From: Methanomicrobiales archaeon
GTDB lineage: Archaea; Halobacteriota; Methanomicrobia; Methanomicrobiales; Methanospirillaceae
DNA: 43,507 bases
Reading direction: 5' to 3'
NCBI GenBank assembly: GCA_026394715.1
Contig: JAPKXR010000209.1
Location: forward strand, 1 to 43,507
Under the pieces are notes generated by a model that made no database searches, was not told the DNA's origin, and saw only the letters and a program-made list of their open reading frames with translations. Below are positions 8,704-17,138 of this stretch, piece by piece. Each line of letters starts with the position of its first letter. Position 1 is the first letter of the stretch. A program made the translations under genes and the position numbers.

Positions 8704-9036
8704 TCACACCCGCCAGTTTTCAGGTCTGCGAGGGAAATTTTCGGTTGAATGGTATGATGGTACCCCGGGAAAAGAGGTGACGGCGTCGGGAACAACATGC
8801 CCGTCATCCGTCCTGTCTGTCTTCTGTTCCCTGCACATGCAGAGGAGTACCGAAAAAATGGCAGCTTCAAGCGGGTCATCGAACGCATAAAACGCTTCAC
8901 TCGCGTATGTTTTTGCCATTGCCACCACTTTGTCCGCGTAGATGGCATCATCGCACCTCATGGCCCGGGCCGCACGTCCCCATCGTCCGGCGATGTCGTT
9001 TACCCCCATGCGGACACTCTGGAAACTTCGTCCCAT
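8704..9036 (-). CDS. Small helical protein between RecA-like gene and PolB2
   Basis: A 110-residue protein that I do not recognise. Residues ~10-70 look like several helices (AGRWGRAARAM, YADKVVAMAKTYASEAFYAF, LEAAIFSVLLCMCREQ); the last ~35 residues are polar with scattered Pro and probably disordered. There is no zinc site, signal peptide or membrane segment. Its ATG overlaps the upstream TAA (TAATG), and its stop is 6 bases before the polymerase start, so it is tightly coupled to both neighbours. This suggests an accessory subunit or adaptor of the polymerase, by context only. An internal ATG at 9009 is a possible alternative start. Confidence 0.75.
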   Translation of the reverse strand: MGRSFQSVRMGVNDIAGRWGRAARAMRCDDAIYADKVVAMAKTYASEAFYAFDDPLEAAIFSVLLCMCREQKTDRTDDGHVVPDAVTSFPGVPSYHSTENFPRRPENWRV

Positions 9037-9569
9037 TATGACACCTCTGTGAAGAACCCTTCAAGGGTGATCTGTCCCTTCCCTGTTCCTGGTAGTTTTC
9101 GTGAGGGGTGCATCTGGCGTGATGTATCCTGCGGGAGCACGGGCTGCTCCCGAAAGAAGTACACCTGGTCTGCGTGGGATTGGATCAAATCAAACCAGGG
9201 ATCCGCTCCCGGAGCATACAGCACCACGACTGTACTTTCTGATGCTCCTTTCAGAGCATCTGCGATTGATGCGGCATCTTCCTCACCGGCGTACAGTGAC
9301 GGGTCATGCTCGACGAAGAGAATGGAATGCCGTACCGCCCGGATCTCTGCGGCGAGCTGGCCTGGTGAAACACTCCTTCTGACCTCCATATTGCCAGGGA
9401 GTTTCCGGAGTGCAGGAAGTATCCCCGATGTAGTCCCTGCGAGATAAAGGGACAGGTAACGCCCGTTTTCGGGGTTGTTGAGGGCCGGGATCACGAGATC
9501 TTCGGGTGCGATTATGGCACAGAACGTGCCCGTTAACACTGATACCATGGGTGCGATCTCAAACTCCAT
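9036..9569 (-). CDS. P-loop-less RecA/ImuA-like protein
   Basis: A 177-residue protein with the strand-helix pattern of a RecA-superfamily core but no GK[ST] P-loop: the region where Walker A would sit reads GTFCAIIAPEDLVIPAL. A Walker-B-like strand HSILFVEHDP near residue 90 and a later strand STVVVLYAPGADPWFDLI near 122 keep the fold pattern. I read it as a nucleotide-binding-defective RecA relative, comparable in concept to ImuA/SulA-like partners of bacterial mutagenic polymerases. The fold assignment is by eye and moderately secure. It is the first gene of the unit with the small helical protein and PolB2. Start ATG 9569 (or Met8 at 9548). Confidence 0.65.
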   Translation of the reverse strand: MEFEIAPMVSVLTGTFCAIIAPEDLVIPALNNPENGRYLSLYLAGTTSGILPALRKLPGNMEVRRSVSPGQLAAEIRAVRHSILFVEHDPSLYAGEEDAASIADALKGASESTVVVLYAPGADPWFDLIQSHADQVYFFREQPVLPQDTSRQMHPSRKLPGTGKGQITLEGFFTEVS

Positions 9570-9843
9570 AGTACGTCAGTGACCCCGGGGGTCAATAAGG
9601 GTGGAGCGGGCGTGGGGTGAAAGTGATGGGATTGGTTGTGTCCTGGAATGGCGGGGTGGGTAGACAGGTTGTGCATGAATACGAGACTGGAAACAGGTTG
9701 ACCCGAATGTCCTTTTCTGTTCTGGCACAGGGAAACAGTCGGGTGAAAGTATTTAGCCTCAAAAAGATAGTCTGGATTAACCAGATACCTCACTGGTTTA
9801 TGAGTCCAGAGGTCAAGCCCCGGAACGGGATGGATGGCCCTCC

Positions 9844-12657
9844 ATGAGTAACGTACCAGAAAGGGATCGTGTGGACCCGGAACCAAAACCTGTCCATGCA
9901 CTCACGGTTTCGGAAGTCTACCAGCGTTATACCACTGATCCCGGTGGACTGGCCCGGGCAGTAGCCGGAGAGCGACTCCTGCGTACAGGCAAAAATGTCA
10001 TCCTGGAGATGAAGGGGAAACCCCTCATTTTCAAATTCTTTTCCAATTTCACTCACCTGATGGCGATCATGTTGTGGATTGGTGGTGCTGTCGGTTTCAT
10101 TGCCCAGATGCCACAACTGGGTATTGCCATCTGGATGGTCAACATCATCAATGGCCTTTTTTCATTCTGGCAGGAATTCAGGGCAGAAAAGGCAACAGAA
10201 GCCTTAAAAAAACTTATTCCCTCGTACACCCGCGTGCTCCGCGATGGTGAAGAGCAGCGTATCCTGTCGGAAGACCTGGTACCAGGGGACCTGATGCTGT
10301 TAGCCGAAGGAGACCGAATCTCGGCTGATGGCCGCCTTGTGGCGGCAGCTGACCTTCGGGTCGACCAATCGATCCTTACCGGCGAATCGAGGGCACTTAA
10401 AAAGATCAGTGAGCCGGTCCTGCAGACCGACCTGCCCTATGCCGAACTCCCCAACATGGTGTATGCCGGAACAAATGTCGTTACCGGCACCGGCAAGGCC
10501 ACGGTCGTTGCCACCGCGATGGCAACCGAGTTCGGAAAGATTGCCCACCTGACCCAGTCGGTCAAGGACGAACTCAGCCCCCTCCAGAAAGAGATGGCGT
10601 TTGCGACAAAGATCGTGACCATTATTGCCTGCACGGTCGGCGTGATCTTTTTCCTCCTCTCTGCCGTGCTGGTCGGGGTGAACCTTGCCGAGAGTTTCAT
10701 CTTTGCCCTCGGGATGGTCGTGGCATTTGTTCCTGAGGGCATGCTCCCCCTCGTGACCCTCTCCCTTGCCATGGGGACTCAGCGGATGGCCAGCCGTAAT
10801 GCCCTGATCAAGCGGCTTTCCGCGGTCGAAACCCTGGGGTGCACGACGGTGATCTGTACAGACAAGACCGGCACTGTCACCCAGAACGAGATGACGGTAC
10901 GGGACATCTGGCTTTCCGGTCGTAGCCTGGCGGTCACCGGGACAGGGTATACCCCTGAAGGCCAGGTCCTCGAAAACGGGCAACCGGTTCCCCCGGATAG
11001 CGATCTTCGTCAGCTGCTGGTCGCCGGAAGTCTCTGCAACAATTCCAGGGTGGTCCGGCCAGTTCCTGATTCTTCCCACTGGACAATCCTTGGAGACCCG
11101 ACCGAAGCGGCGATGAAAGTGGTGGCACAGAAGACTGGTGTAGACCCGGTTACTGAAGCCCGGCAAACACCGCGTCTCCGTGAGGTCCCCTTTGATTCAG
11201 TCCGCAAACGGATGAGTACCATCCACCAGATGCCATCGTCCCAGGTCGCGTACGTGAAGGGAGCGCCGAAAGAGATCCTTGGCCTTTGTTCACGCATCCG
11301 GAACAACGACGTATGCCGTCCGATGGACGAGGAGGCCCGGTCCCGGATCATGACTACGAACGATGATTACGCCCGGAACGGGCTACGTGTCCTTGCCGTT
11401 GCTCTGCGTGACCTGCCTGACAGCACGGTTGATTACCGGCCGGAGTCCATCGAACAGGACCTCTGCTTCCTGGGCCTGGTCGCCATGATGGACCCTCCCC
11501 GGAATGAAGTAGCCCTAGCTGTTGAGAAATGTCACCGTGCCGGCATCCGTATCGTGATGATTACCGGGGATTATGGGCTGACCGCAGAGAGTATCGCAAG
11601 GCGTATCGGTATTATCACGCAGCAAAGACCCCGTATTGTCAGCGGGAGTGATCTCGATGCCCTGGATGACGACGGGCTCAAAGCGGTGCTCAGCGATGAA
11701 GTAATCTTTGCACGATCTGCCCCTGAACACAAACTCAGGGTGGTCATGGCCCTGCAGGAGATGGGGCATATCGTAGCGGTCACCGGGGACGGGGTGAATG
11801 ATGCCCCGGCGCTCAAAAAAGCCGATATCGGCATCGCCATGGGCATTGCCGGCACGGATGTGGCAAAGGAAGCCGCCGTCATGATTCTCGCTGATGACAA
11901 TTTTGCATCTATTGTCAATGCGATCGAGGAGGGGCGGGGGGTGTATGCCAACATCAGGAAATTTATCAGTTACATCTTCACCAGTAACACGCCTGAAGCC
12001 GTGCCGTTTATCCTCTGGGCCCTCAGCCGCGGGCAAATTCCGCTCGCCCTCAATGTAATGCAGATACTTTCCATCGATCTTGGCACGGACATGGTACCGG
12101 CACTGGCCCTTGGCAATGAGCCGCCCGAACAGGGACTGATGGATATGCCCCCCCGGAACATGAAGGAGCATGTGATCAACCGGTCCCTGATCATCCGGGC
12201 CTACCTTTTTCTCGGGTTGCTCCAGAGTATTGCAGCAATGGCGGCGTTCTATTTCATGTACTGGACCAGCGGCTACTGGGGCCAGTGGCTCGGTCTCCCC
12301 TCATCCGGGACCCTGTACCAGGCTGCGACGGCAATGGCGCTTGGTGTTGTGGTCACGACCCAGATCGGAAACCTGTTCGCCCAGCGTACCGAGCGTACCC
12401 CGACGTTCCGTTTGAGCTGGTTTGGGAACCGGATGATCTGGATCGGGATTATTTCAGAGCTTCTGATTGTGTCGCTGATTATCTATCTCCCATTCTTCCA
12501 GCAATTCTTCGGGACAGCTTCGTTCCCGCTGGTCTATTGGGTCTTCCTGTTTGCATGGGCCCCGTTACTGCTGCTGGCCGACGAATCCAGGAAGGCGCTC
12601 CTGCGACGGAGGGAGAAGGAGAGAAAAATCTTGTCTTTAGGAGGAAGTACTGTATGA
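9844..12657 (+). CDS. P-type cation ATPase, Na+/K+-ATPase-like (P2 type)
   Basis: A 937-residue membrane pump coupling ATP hydrolysis to cation transport. In order: an N-terminal cation-ATPase domain, actuator loop TGES near residue 180, TM4 motif VPEGMLPLVT near 296, phosphorylation site DKTGT near 340, KGAP nucleotide motif near 471, hinge GDGVNDAP near 648, and C-terminal helices. TM5 SNTPEAVP and TM6 DLGTDMVPA match the Na+,K+-ATPase ion site (SN.PE and DLGTDMVPA with both aspartates), whereas SERCA-type pumps differ there. This favours an Na+/K+-type P2C-like pump over a Ca2+ pump, as inference from these residues. The 3' end overlaps the first TrkA gene by 4 bases, tying the pump to K+-related regulators. 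No beta subunit is seen. Confidence 0.93.
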   Translation: MSNVPERDRVDPEPKPVHALTVSEVYQRYTTDPGGLARAVAGERLLRTGKNVILEMKGKPLIFKFFSNFTHLMAIMLWIGGAVGFIAQMPQLGIAIWMVNIINGLFSFWQEFRAEKATEALKKLIPSYTRVLRDGEEQRILSEDLVPGDLMLLAEGDRISADGRLVAAADLRVDQSILTGESRALKKISEPVLQTDLPYAELPNMVYAGTNVVTGTGKATVVATAMATEFGKIAHLTQSVKDELSPLQKEMAFATKIVTIIACTVGVIFFLLSAVLVGVNLAESFIFALGMVVAFVPEGMLPLVTLSLAMGTQRMASRNALIKRLSAVETLGCTTVICTDKTGTVTQNEMTVRDIWLSGRSLAVTGTGYTPEGQVLENGQPVPPDSDLRQLLVAGSLCNNSRVVRPVPDSSHWTILGDPTEAAMKVVAQKTGVDPVTEARQTPRLREVPFDSVRKRMSTIHQMPSSQVAYVKGAPKEILGLCSRIRNNDVCRPMDEEARSRIMTTNDDYARNGLRVLAVALRDLPDSTVDYRPESIEQDLCFLGLVAMMDPPRNEVALAVEKCHRAGIRIVMITGDYGLTAESIARRIGIITQQRPRIVSGSDLDALDDDGLKAVLSDEVIFARSAPEHKLRVVMALQEMGHIVAVTGDGVNDAPALKKADIGIAMGIAGTDVAKEAAVMILADDNFASIVNAIEEGRGVYANIRKFISYIFTSNTPEAVPFILWALSRGQIPLALNVMQILSIDLGTDMVPALALGNEPPEQGLMDMPPRNMKEHVINRSLIIRAYLFLGLLQSIAAMAAFYFMYWTSGYWGQWLGLPSSGTLYQAATAMALGVVVTTQIGNLFAQRTERTPTFRLSWFGNRMIWIGIISELLIVSLIIYLPFFQQFFGTASFPLVYWVFLFAWAPLLLLADESRKALLRRREKERKILSLGGSTV

Positions 12658-13304
12658 AAATCATGATTATCGGGTGTGGAAGGCAGGGGGCCGAACTGGC
12701 AAAAATCCTCATCCTGAATGGATCGGAGGTGACCGTTGTGGATAAAGACCCAGCCGCGTTTGAGCGGGTGGGGCCTTCATTCAAAGGACGGGTTATTCCT
12801 GGGAGTGGGATTGACCGCGATGTCCTGGTAGAGGGGGGCATCGAACATGCGGATGGAATGGCAGCGGTAACTGCCAGCGATGATATCAACATCGTCGCTG
12901 CGCGACTTGCCCGCCAGGTCTTTATGGTACCCCGGGTTGTTGCCCGCGTGCATGACCCGCTCAAGGCCGAGATATACCAGAGACTTGGCCTGATGACTGT
13001 CACCCCGGTAATGCTGGGGACCGAGCGGTTCCGGGAACTACTCAGTTTTTCCCCGCTTTATCCCATTAAAAGGCTTGGGAATGGCGAGGTGAGTATTATT
13101 GAGATCGAAGTACCTCACGGCCTCATCGGTCGGACTGCGCATGAGCTGACGGTTCCCGGGGAGGTCCAGGTGGTGGCGATTACCCGGGGCAATAAGACCA
13201 ATATCCCGATGTCCGGTGCGGCATTCCTGGAGAAAGATATCATCCATCTGGCAGTTGAATCGGGTTCCACCGGCCGACTGAACGCGTTGCTCGGGATGAC
13301 ATGA
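12654..13304 (+). CDS. TrkA-type K+ channel/transport regulatory protein (first copy)
   Basis: A 216-residue cytoplasmic protein with an RCK/TrkA_N Rossmann domain (MKIMIIGCGRQGAELAK at the N-terminus, GxGxxG dinucleotide site, acidic VVDKD end of strand 2) and a C-terminal TrkA_C domain (about residues 135-216, IIEIEVP, GRTAHEL, DIIHLAVE). Such proteins bind NAD(H) or ATP/ADP and gate Trk/Ktr transporters or channels. I start at ATG 12654, preceded by aggagg, because the long upstream open frame is an antisense-like read of the ATPase gene in another frame. The start overlaps the pump stop (ATGA). No TrkH/KtrB membrane subunit is present in the window. Confidence 0.9.
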   Translation: MKIMIIGCGRQGAELAKILILNGSEVTVVDKDPAAFERVGPSFKGRVIPGSGIDRDVLVEGGIEHADGMAAVTASDDINIVAARLARQVFMVPRVVARVHDPLKAEIYQRLGLMTVTPVMLGTERFRELLSFSPLYPIKRLGNGEVSIIEIEVPHGLIGRTAHELTVPGEVQVVAITRGNKTNIPMSGAAFLEKDIIHLAVESGSTGRLNALLGMT

Positions 13305-13314
13305 GGGGAATGAA

Positions 13315-13986
13315 ATGAAATACGTTCTTGTAGTGGGTGGCGGTAAGGTTGGGACATATCTGGCGTCTATCCTCATTGCCGACGGTAACACGGTGAAGGT
13401 GATTGAAGGAAATCGTGAGGAGTTTAACCGTATGAGCAGGGATCTGCCCCCAGAGGTGCTCATCATGGGTGAGGGGACAGACCCGTCCGTGCTGGAAGCT
13501 GCCGGAGTGCGGAAAGCTGATGTCGTTGCAGCGGTGAGCCGGGCAGACGAGACGAACCTGGTGATCACCAGTCTTGCCCGTTTTGAGTTTCACGTCCCAA
13601 GGACTATTGCCCGGGTCAATATCCCGAATAATGCCTGGATGTTTACCCCTGAAATGGGCGTCGATGTGGCATTGAACCAGGCTGACCTGATGGCCCACCT
13701 GATTGCGGAAGAGATGTCGCTTGGGGATATGATGACCCTGCTCAAGTTACGGAGGGGGCAATATTCCATCGTCGAGCACCAGGTAACTCCCGGGGCCCTT
13801 GCGGCCGGGAAACATGTCAGTGACCTGGCTTTACCCCACGATTCTGTGCTGATCGCCATCATCCGCGGGGGGAATTTGATCGTTCCCCGCGGGGAGACGG
13901 TACTTCTACCGGACGATACGGTGCTGGCTCTCGTGCACAGCTCACAGCTCGACCCGTTGGCCTCCGTGCTGATGGGGCCTGGATGA
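13315..13986 (+). CDS. TrkA-type K+ regulatory protein (second copy)
   Basis: A 223-residue paralogue of the preceding gene, 10 bases downstream. The N-terminal Rossmann site is MKYVLVVGGGKVGTYLA with VIEG at the end of strand 2; the TrkA_C half runs from about residue 140 (YSIVEHQVTPGALAAGK) to LVHSSQL. The difference in the strand-2 acidic region (VIEGN here, VVDKD in the first copy) may mean different nucleotide preference. Two tandem single-RCK proteins could form a heteromeric regulatory ring, the role filled by the two halves of bacterial TrkA. Part of the operon with the P-type pump. Confidence 0.9.
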   Translation: MKYVLVVGGGKVGTYLASILIADGNTVKVIEGNREEFNRMSRDLPPEVLIMGEGTDPSVLEAAGVRKADVVAAVSRADETNLVITSLARFEFHVPRTIARVNIPNNAWMFTPEMGVDVALNQADLMAHLIAEEMSLGDMMTLLKLRRGQYSIVEHQVTPGALAAGKHVSDLALPHDSVLIAIIRGGNLIVPRGETVLLPDDTVLALVHSSQLDPLASVLMGPG

Positions 13987-14456
13987 AATGGCAATGTTGA
14001 GGTGGCTTCTTAGCCCAGGTGCCGGGAATAACCGTGGGCCCCATTACGGTGCCCTTCTTACCTATCTGATATTTTTTGAAGGTATCCGGAATGGGGATTT
14101 CATACATCCCTTCATCATAAACCAAAGGTGGGTTGTAGACTGCAAAAAAATTGGGCAGATTCCAACAAATCGGAGAGTCTGTTGATCGTAACTGAGGGAT
14201 TGAATCTGTATAGGTACCGATTATGGCTTCAAAAATACTGGTGATGCCAGAATGTATGATTTCGCGGTGAATAATCCGATTTACCAGGCCCATCCCGGCC
14301 AGGAATCATAACCTGGTCTGGCCTGAGGCCGTCGATTTTTATTTCAATCGTCCAATGGCTGGTAGAAATACCTGTCATCGTCCTATGCGCGCTAACCCTG
14401 ATAAAAGGTACCTCATGCGAATAATTTATCCCGTTTACGGCAAGGATGTACATAAG
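13987..14456. other. Intergenic region between TrkA pair and ATP synthase operon
   Basis: About 470 bases. Minus-strand frames starting at 14453 and 14293 read partly protein-like (for example HWTIEIKIDGLRPDQVMIPG, then in another frame YNPPLVYDEGMYEIPIPD), which may be an old frameshifted gene, but I cannot assign a family and no suitable promoter was seen. No RNA gene recognised. Confidence 0.4.
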
Positions 14457-14473
14457 TAATATATATTATAAAA
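14457..14473 (+). promoter_or_regulatory. Promoter (TATA) of the ATP synthase operon
   Basis: gtaatatatattataaa is a long AT block with an archaeal TATA core. It predicts transcription from about 14490, just before the small ORF at 14512 and ~210 bases before atpH. Confidence 0.6.
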
Positions 14474-14511
14474 TGTATTAGTTGGCGATAAGCTATTGTG
14501 GTGATGCTGGT

Positions 14512-14685
14512 ATGAGTAACCTGCAGATGGAGCAGATCGAGAAACTGAAGGCAATGGCACTAAGGAGATGCTCAGAGCGGGTAGCAGAGGCCGAGCGGAA
14601 GCGGGGTGCAGCAGGGGAGATGATATTTAACCCTGCATCGCATTGCGGGATCACATCATTCCTGAAACGGAATCACGGGCTGTGA
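14512..14685 (+). CDS. Small basic ORF leading the ATP synthase operon
   Basis: A 57-residue open frame with start ATG 14512 preceded by ggtgatg, which matches the archaeal Shine-Dalgarno core. The product is strongly charged and helical (EQIEKLKAMALRRCSERVAEAERKRG), then SHCGITSFLKRNHG; no family recognised. It ends 13 bases before atpH, whose aggaggg site lies between. It sits between the operon promoter and the first subunit gene, so it may be a real assembly or regulatory peptide, or a leader whose translation affects the operon. Coding status is supported by ribosome binding site and position only. Confidence 0.5.
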   Translation: MSNLQMEQIEKLKAMALRRCSERVAEAERKRGAAGEMIFNPASHCGITSFLKRNHGL

Positions 14686-14698
14686 AAAGGAGGGCCGT

Positions 14699-15088
14699 AT
14701 GGATAAAAAAACGATCTTAGGGACCGGTAAAATCAGTGAAAGTAAGGAATCTGCCGCAACGGGTAACGTAACGTCAGAGGAGTCACTTCTCGAGCAGATC
14801 CGTGCCAAGGAGGAGGAGCAGAACGGGAGGATTGAAGCTGCCAGGCTACAGTACATCAAGGATGTTGAAAATGCCCGGACGGAAAAAGAATCCAGGCTTT
14901 CCCGGGAACGGACTCTCGTGCAGACTGAGGCAGATTCTGTCTGGCGGGAGGCAATGGACCGCATCAATTCTGATGTCGAACGGGTCCTCGGCGAAGGAGA
15001 GCAGCTGGTACGCCTCGAACGGGAACGGAAGGAACGGAGGTTTTCCGGGGTCGCCGACAGTGTGGTTCGGGAGATCAGTAAAAGGTAA
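14699..15088 (+). CDS. atpH: A-type ATP synthase subunit H
   Basis: A 129-residue peripheral-stalk subunit (AhaH). It is almost entirely a long charged coiled coil (about residues 28-120, EQIRAKEEEQNGRIEAARLQ, then heptads with R/E pairs), preceded by an unstructured ~27-residue N-terminus. With subunit E it forms the right-handed coiled-coil stator that links the A1 head to subunit I and resists rotation torque. Start ATG 14699 follows aggaggg 6 bases upstream. The gene is followed after 6 bases by atpI, the usual archaeal order. Confidence 0.85.
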   Translation: MDKKTILGTGKISESKESAATGNVTSEESLLEQIRAKEEEQNGRIEAARLQYIKDVENARTEKESRLSRERTLVQTEADSVWREAMDRINSDVERVLGEGEQLVRLERERKERRFSGVADSVVREISKR

Positions 15089-15094
15089 CCGGGT

Positions 15095-17035
15095 ATGATA
15101 CAGAAGATGAAAAGTGTCCTGGTGGTGGGTCCTAAATCGGACTTCAGTCAGATCGTCGATGTACTGTACCATATGGGCACAATCCACCTTGAAGAGGTGA
15201 GCGAATATCTTCAACCGGGAAGCGGGAATGTGCGGAAGATACTGACCTGCAGCATGACGGATATCCCGGTACTTCTGGCTACAATAGAAGGGATCTCACT
15301 CCTCCTCCCTGCAGTAAAGGACCGTTCCAATCTCACGGCACAACGGTATGAAGAGATCAGTCACCTGTCAACGCCAGAAGTCATTGCCAGGGTTAGTCAC
15401 GTAGTCGGGATTGTCGGGGAGACGGTGAGAGACCTGTCAACAAAAAAGAGTGACCTTGAGATCGCCATCACCGGACTGGACCGGTACGAGAAAATTATCG
15501 ATAAAATCCAGCCACTCGAACAGCAACTGCCGGTACTTCATGGCTATGAAGTTACGGTTCTTGTAATCCAAAAAGAATATGAGGACGTCCTTGAGATCAT
15601 TCGTCCGGCGTTATCAGATCTTACGAATGGCCAGTTTGAACTGATATCTGCTGACCTGGACGAACAGACAATTGCCGTAATCACCGTGTTCAATAAACAT
15701 TATTCTGAAAATGTCCACCGCTTCCTGTTCTCCAAAAACATTAATGAAGTCCGTATACCCGCAGATTATTCGAACATGCCGCTTGATAAGGCGCTGCTCC
15801 TGATCGATAAAAACCGCCGGGATGCCGGGTCCGAGAAAGATACTATTGATAACGATCTTACCCGTGTCTCACAGGAATGGGGCCACGAGCTGGCGGCATT
15901 GCAAAAGGTCCTGACGGAACGGGGCGAAGAGCTCAGTGCCTACAACAATTTCGGTGAAACTGATTATACCGTGATGGTCCTGGGCTGGGTCCCGAAAAAA
16001 CTTATCCCTAAGACAAGGAGTGCATTGAATGAGGCATTCCAGGGCCGGGTGGTGATGACAGAAACAGACGCTACAACAGAGACGATGGACCGTGCCCCTA
16101 TATCCTATGATAACCCCCGGTGGGTGCGCCCGTTTGAATTTCTTATGAAACTTGCAAGCCCTCCACAATATAACGAAATTGACCCAACCCCACTCATGGC
16201 GATATTTTTCCCGATATTTTTCGGAATTATTGTAGGTGATATCGGGTATGGTATCCTGATCCTGGTCGTCGGGTTGTTTATACGGTTCCGTTTCGGGGCG
16301 ATAACATGGCTCCGGCAGATATCGGGTATCCTGATCATTTCATCCTTTCCGGCAATCTTCTTCGGTTACCTGTTTGGGGAATTCTTCGGGAATTTTGGCC
16401 AGATGATGGGGTGGCTTGAGCCGGTTACCCTTTTCGGGATCACATGGGACCGCATAGAGGCCATGATCCCGCTTCTTGTCCTGACGATTGCAATCGGGGT
16501 ATTCCACGTGGTCCTCGGGCTTGCGATCGGGGTTGTTAATTCGATTACCCGGAAGAACCGGAAACACACCTGTGAAAAATGTGGGATGATTGGTGTTATT
16601 GCCGGTCTGATCCTCGTCCTTTGCCTGGTAGCAGGATTGCTTCCCGAAGCCCTGTATATCCCTGCTTTCATTCTCCTTGGGATCGCCGTGGCGTTTGTGA
16701 TTTATGGTGGTGGTACCGGTGGCGCCATTGAGATAATGGGGACGGTGGGTAATATTCTCTCATACGTCCGCCTGATGGCGATTGGGATGGCATCCGTCAT
16801 CCTCGCCATGGTTGCCAATGAACTCGGTGGTTCGATGGATGTGCTGGCGTTGGGTGTCTTTATTGCAGTAATGCTGCACACATTGAACCTGATGCTTGCG
16901 ATGTTCAGCCCTTCAATTCACAGTGTGCGGCTGCATGTTGTGGAATTCTATTCAAAATTTTACCACGGGGGTGGACTACCTTACCGCCCGTTCAGTTCAG
17001 GAGACAAACCCGGGATGATCGATGGTAAGAAGTAG
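15095..17035 (+). CDS. atpI: A-type ATP synthase subunit I (stator a-subunit homologue)
   Basis: A 646-residue membrane subunit homologous to V-ATPase subunit a. The N-terminal ~350 residues are soluble (VLVVGPKSDFSQIVDVLYHMGTIHLEEV at the start, described here only in part) with coiled-coil arms that bind the E/H stalks; the C-terminal half holds about seven membrane helices from residue ~365 (MAIFFPIFFGIIVGDIGYG). The conserved SYVRLMAIGMA helix near residue 555-565 carries the arginine that faces the rotor-ring carboxylate during ion translocation. It forms the two ion half-channels of AO. A loop CEKCGM after residue ~490 has a Cys pair; its role is unknown. A ~100-base gap separates it from atpK. 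Confidence 0.96.
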   Translation: MIQKMKSVLVVGPKSDFSQIVDVLYHMGTIHLEEVSEYLQPGSGNVRKILTCSMTDIPVLLATIEGISLLLPAVKDRSNLTAQRYEEISHLSTPEVIARVSHVVGIVGETVRDLSTKKSDLEIAITGLDRYEKIIDKIQPLEQQLPVLHGYEVTVLVIQKEYEDVLEIIRPALSDLTNGQFELISADLDEQTIAVITVFNKHYSENVHRFLFSKNINEVRIPADYSNMPLDKALLLIDKNRRDAGSEKDTIDNDLTRVSQEWGHELAALQKVLTERGEELSAYNNFGETDYTVMVLGWVPKKLIPKTRSALNEAFQGRVVMTETDATTETMDRAPISYDNPRWVRPFEFLMKLASPPQYNEIDPTPLMAIFFPIFFGIIVGDIGYGILILVVGLFIRFRFGAITWLRQISGILIISSFPAIFFGYLFGEFFGNFGQMMGWLEPVTLFGITWDRIEAMIPLLVLTIAIGVFHVVLGLAIGVVNSITRKNRKHTCEKCGMIGVIAGLILVLCLVAGLLPEALYIPAFILLGIAVAFVIYGGGTGGAIEIMGTVGNILSYVRLMAIGMASVILAMVANELGGSMDVLALGVFIAVMLHTLNLMLAMFSPSIHSVRLHVVEFYSKFYHGGGLPYRPFSSGDKPGMIDGKK

Positions 17036-17091
17036 GCTTCCATCGCTTATTTTCAATAAATAATGAAAATTTAAAGTTTTTCAGGCATCAA

Positions 17092-17107
17092 TCTTTAAAT
17101 AATATAA
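17092..17107 (+). promoter_or_regulatory. Possible internal promoter for atpK
   Basis: The 103-base gap between atpI and atpK is unusually AT-rich for this operon. tctttaaataatataa resembles a TATA box and would start transcription about 12-15 bases before atpK. An own promoter would help supply the ring subunit, needed in many copies. Not proven. Confidence 0.4.
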
Positions 17108-17138
17108 GAACACTGTTACGGATCGGAGATGTTGTAAA

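Noticed and set aside
10300-11166. 288-codon minus-strand open frame inside the P-type ATPase gene
   Set aside because: Its sequence is dominated by His, Gly and Arg as expected from the complement of the pump gene; no recognisable domain.
12285-12653. Long N-terminal extension of the first TrkA protein
   Set aside because: It overlaps the C-terminal membrane region of the pump in another frame; the aggagg site and Rossmann start place the true start at 12654.
13859-14293. 144-codon minus-strand frame overlapping the second TrkA gene
   Set aside because: Its second half is the antisense of TrkA; only the first half looks mildly protein-like, and no family or promoter supports it.
14482-14511. 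Longer start for the small ORF before atpH
   Set aside because: The upstream start codon lies at the predicted transcription start and has no ribosome binding site; ATG 14512 fits better.
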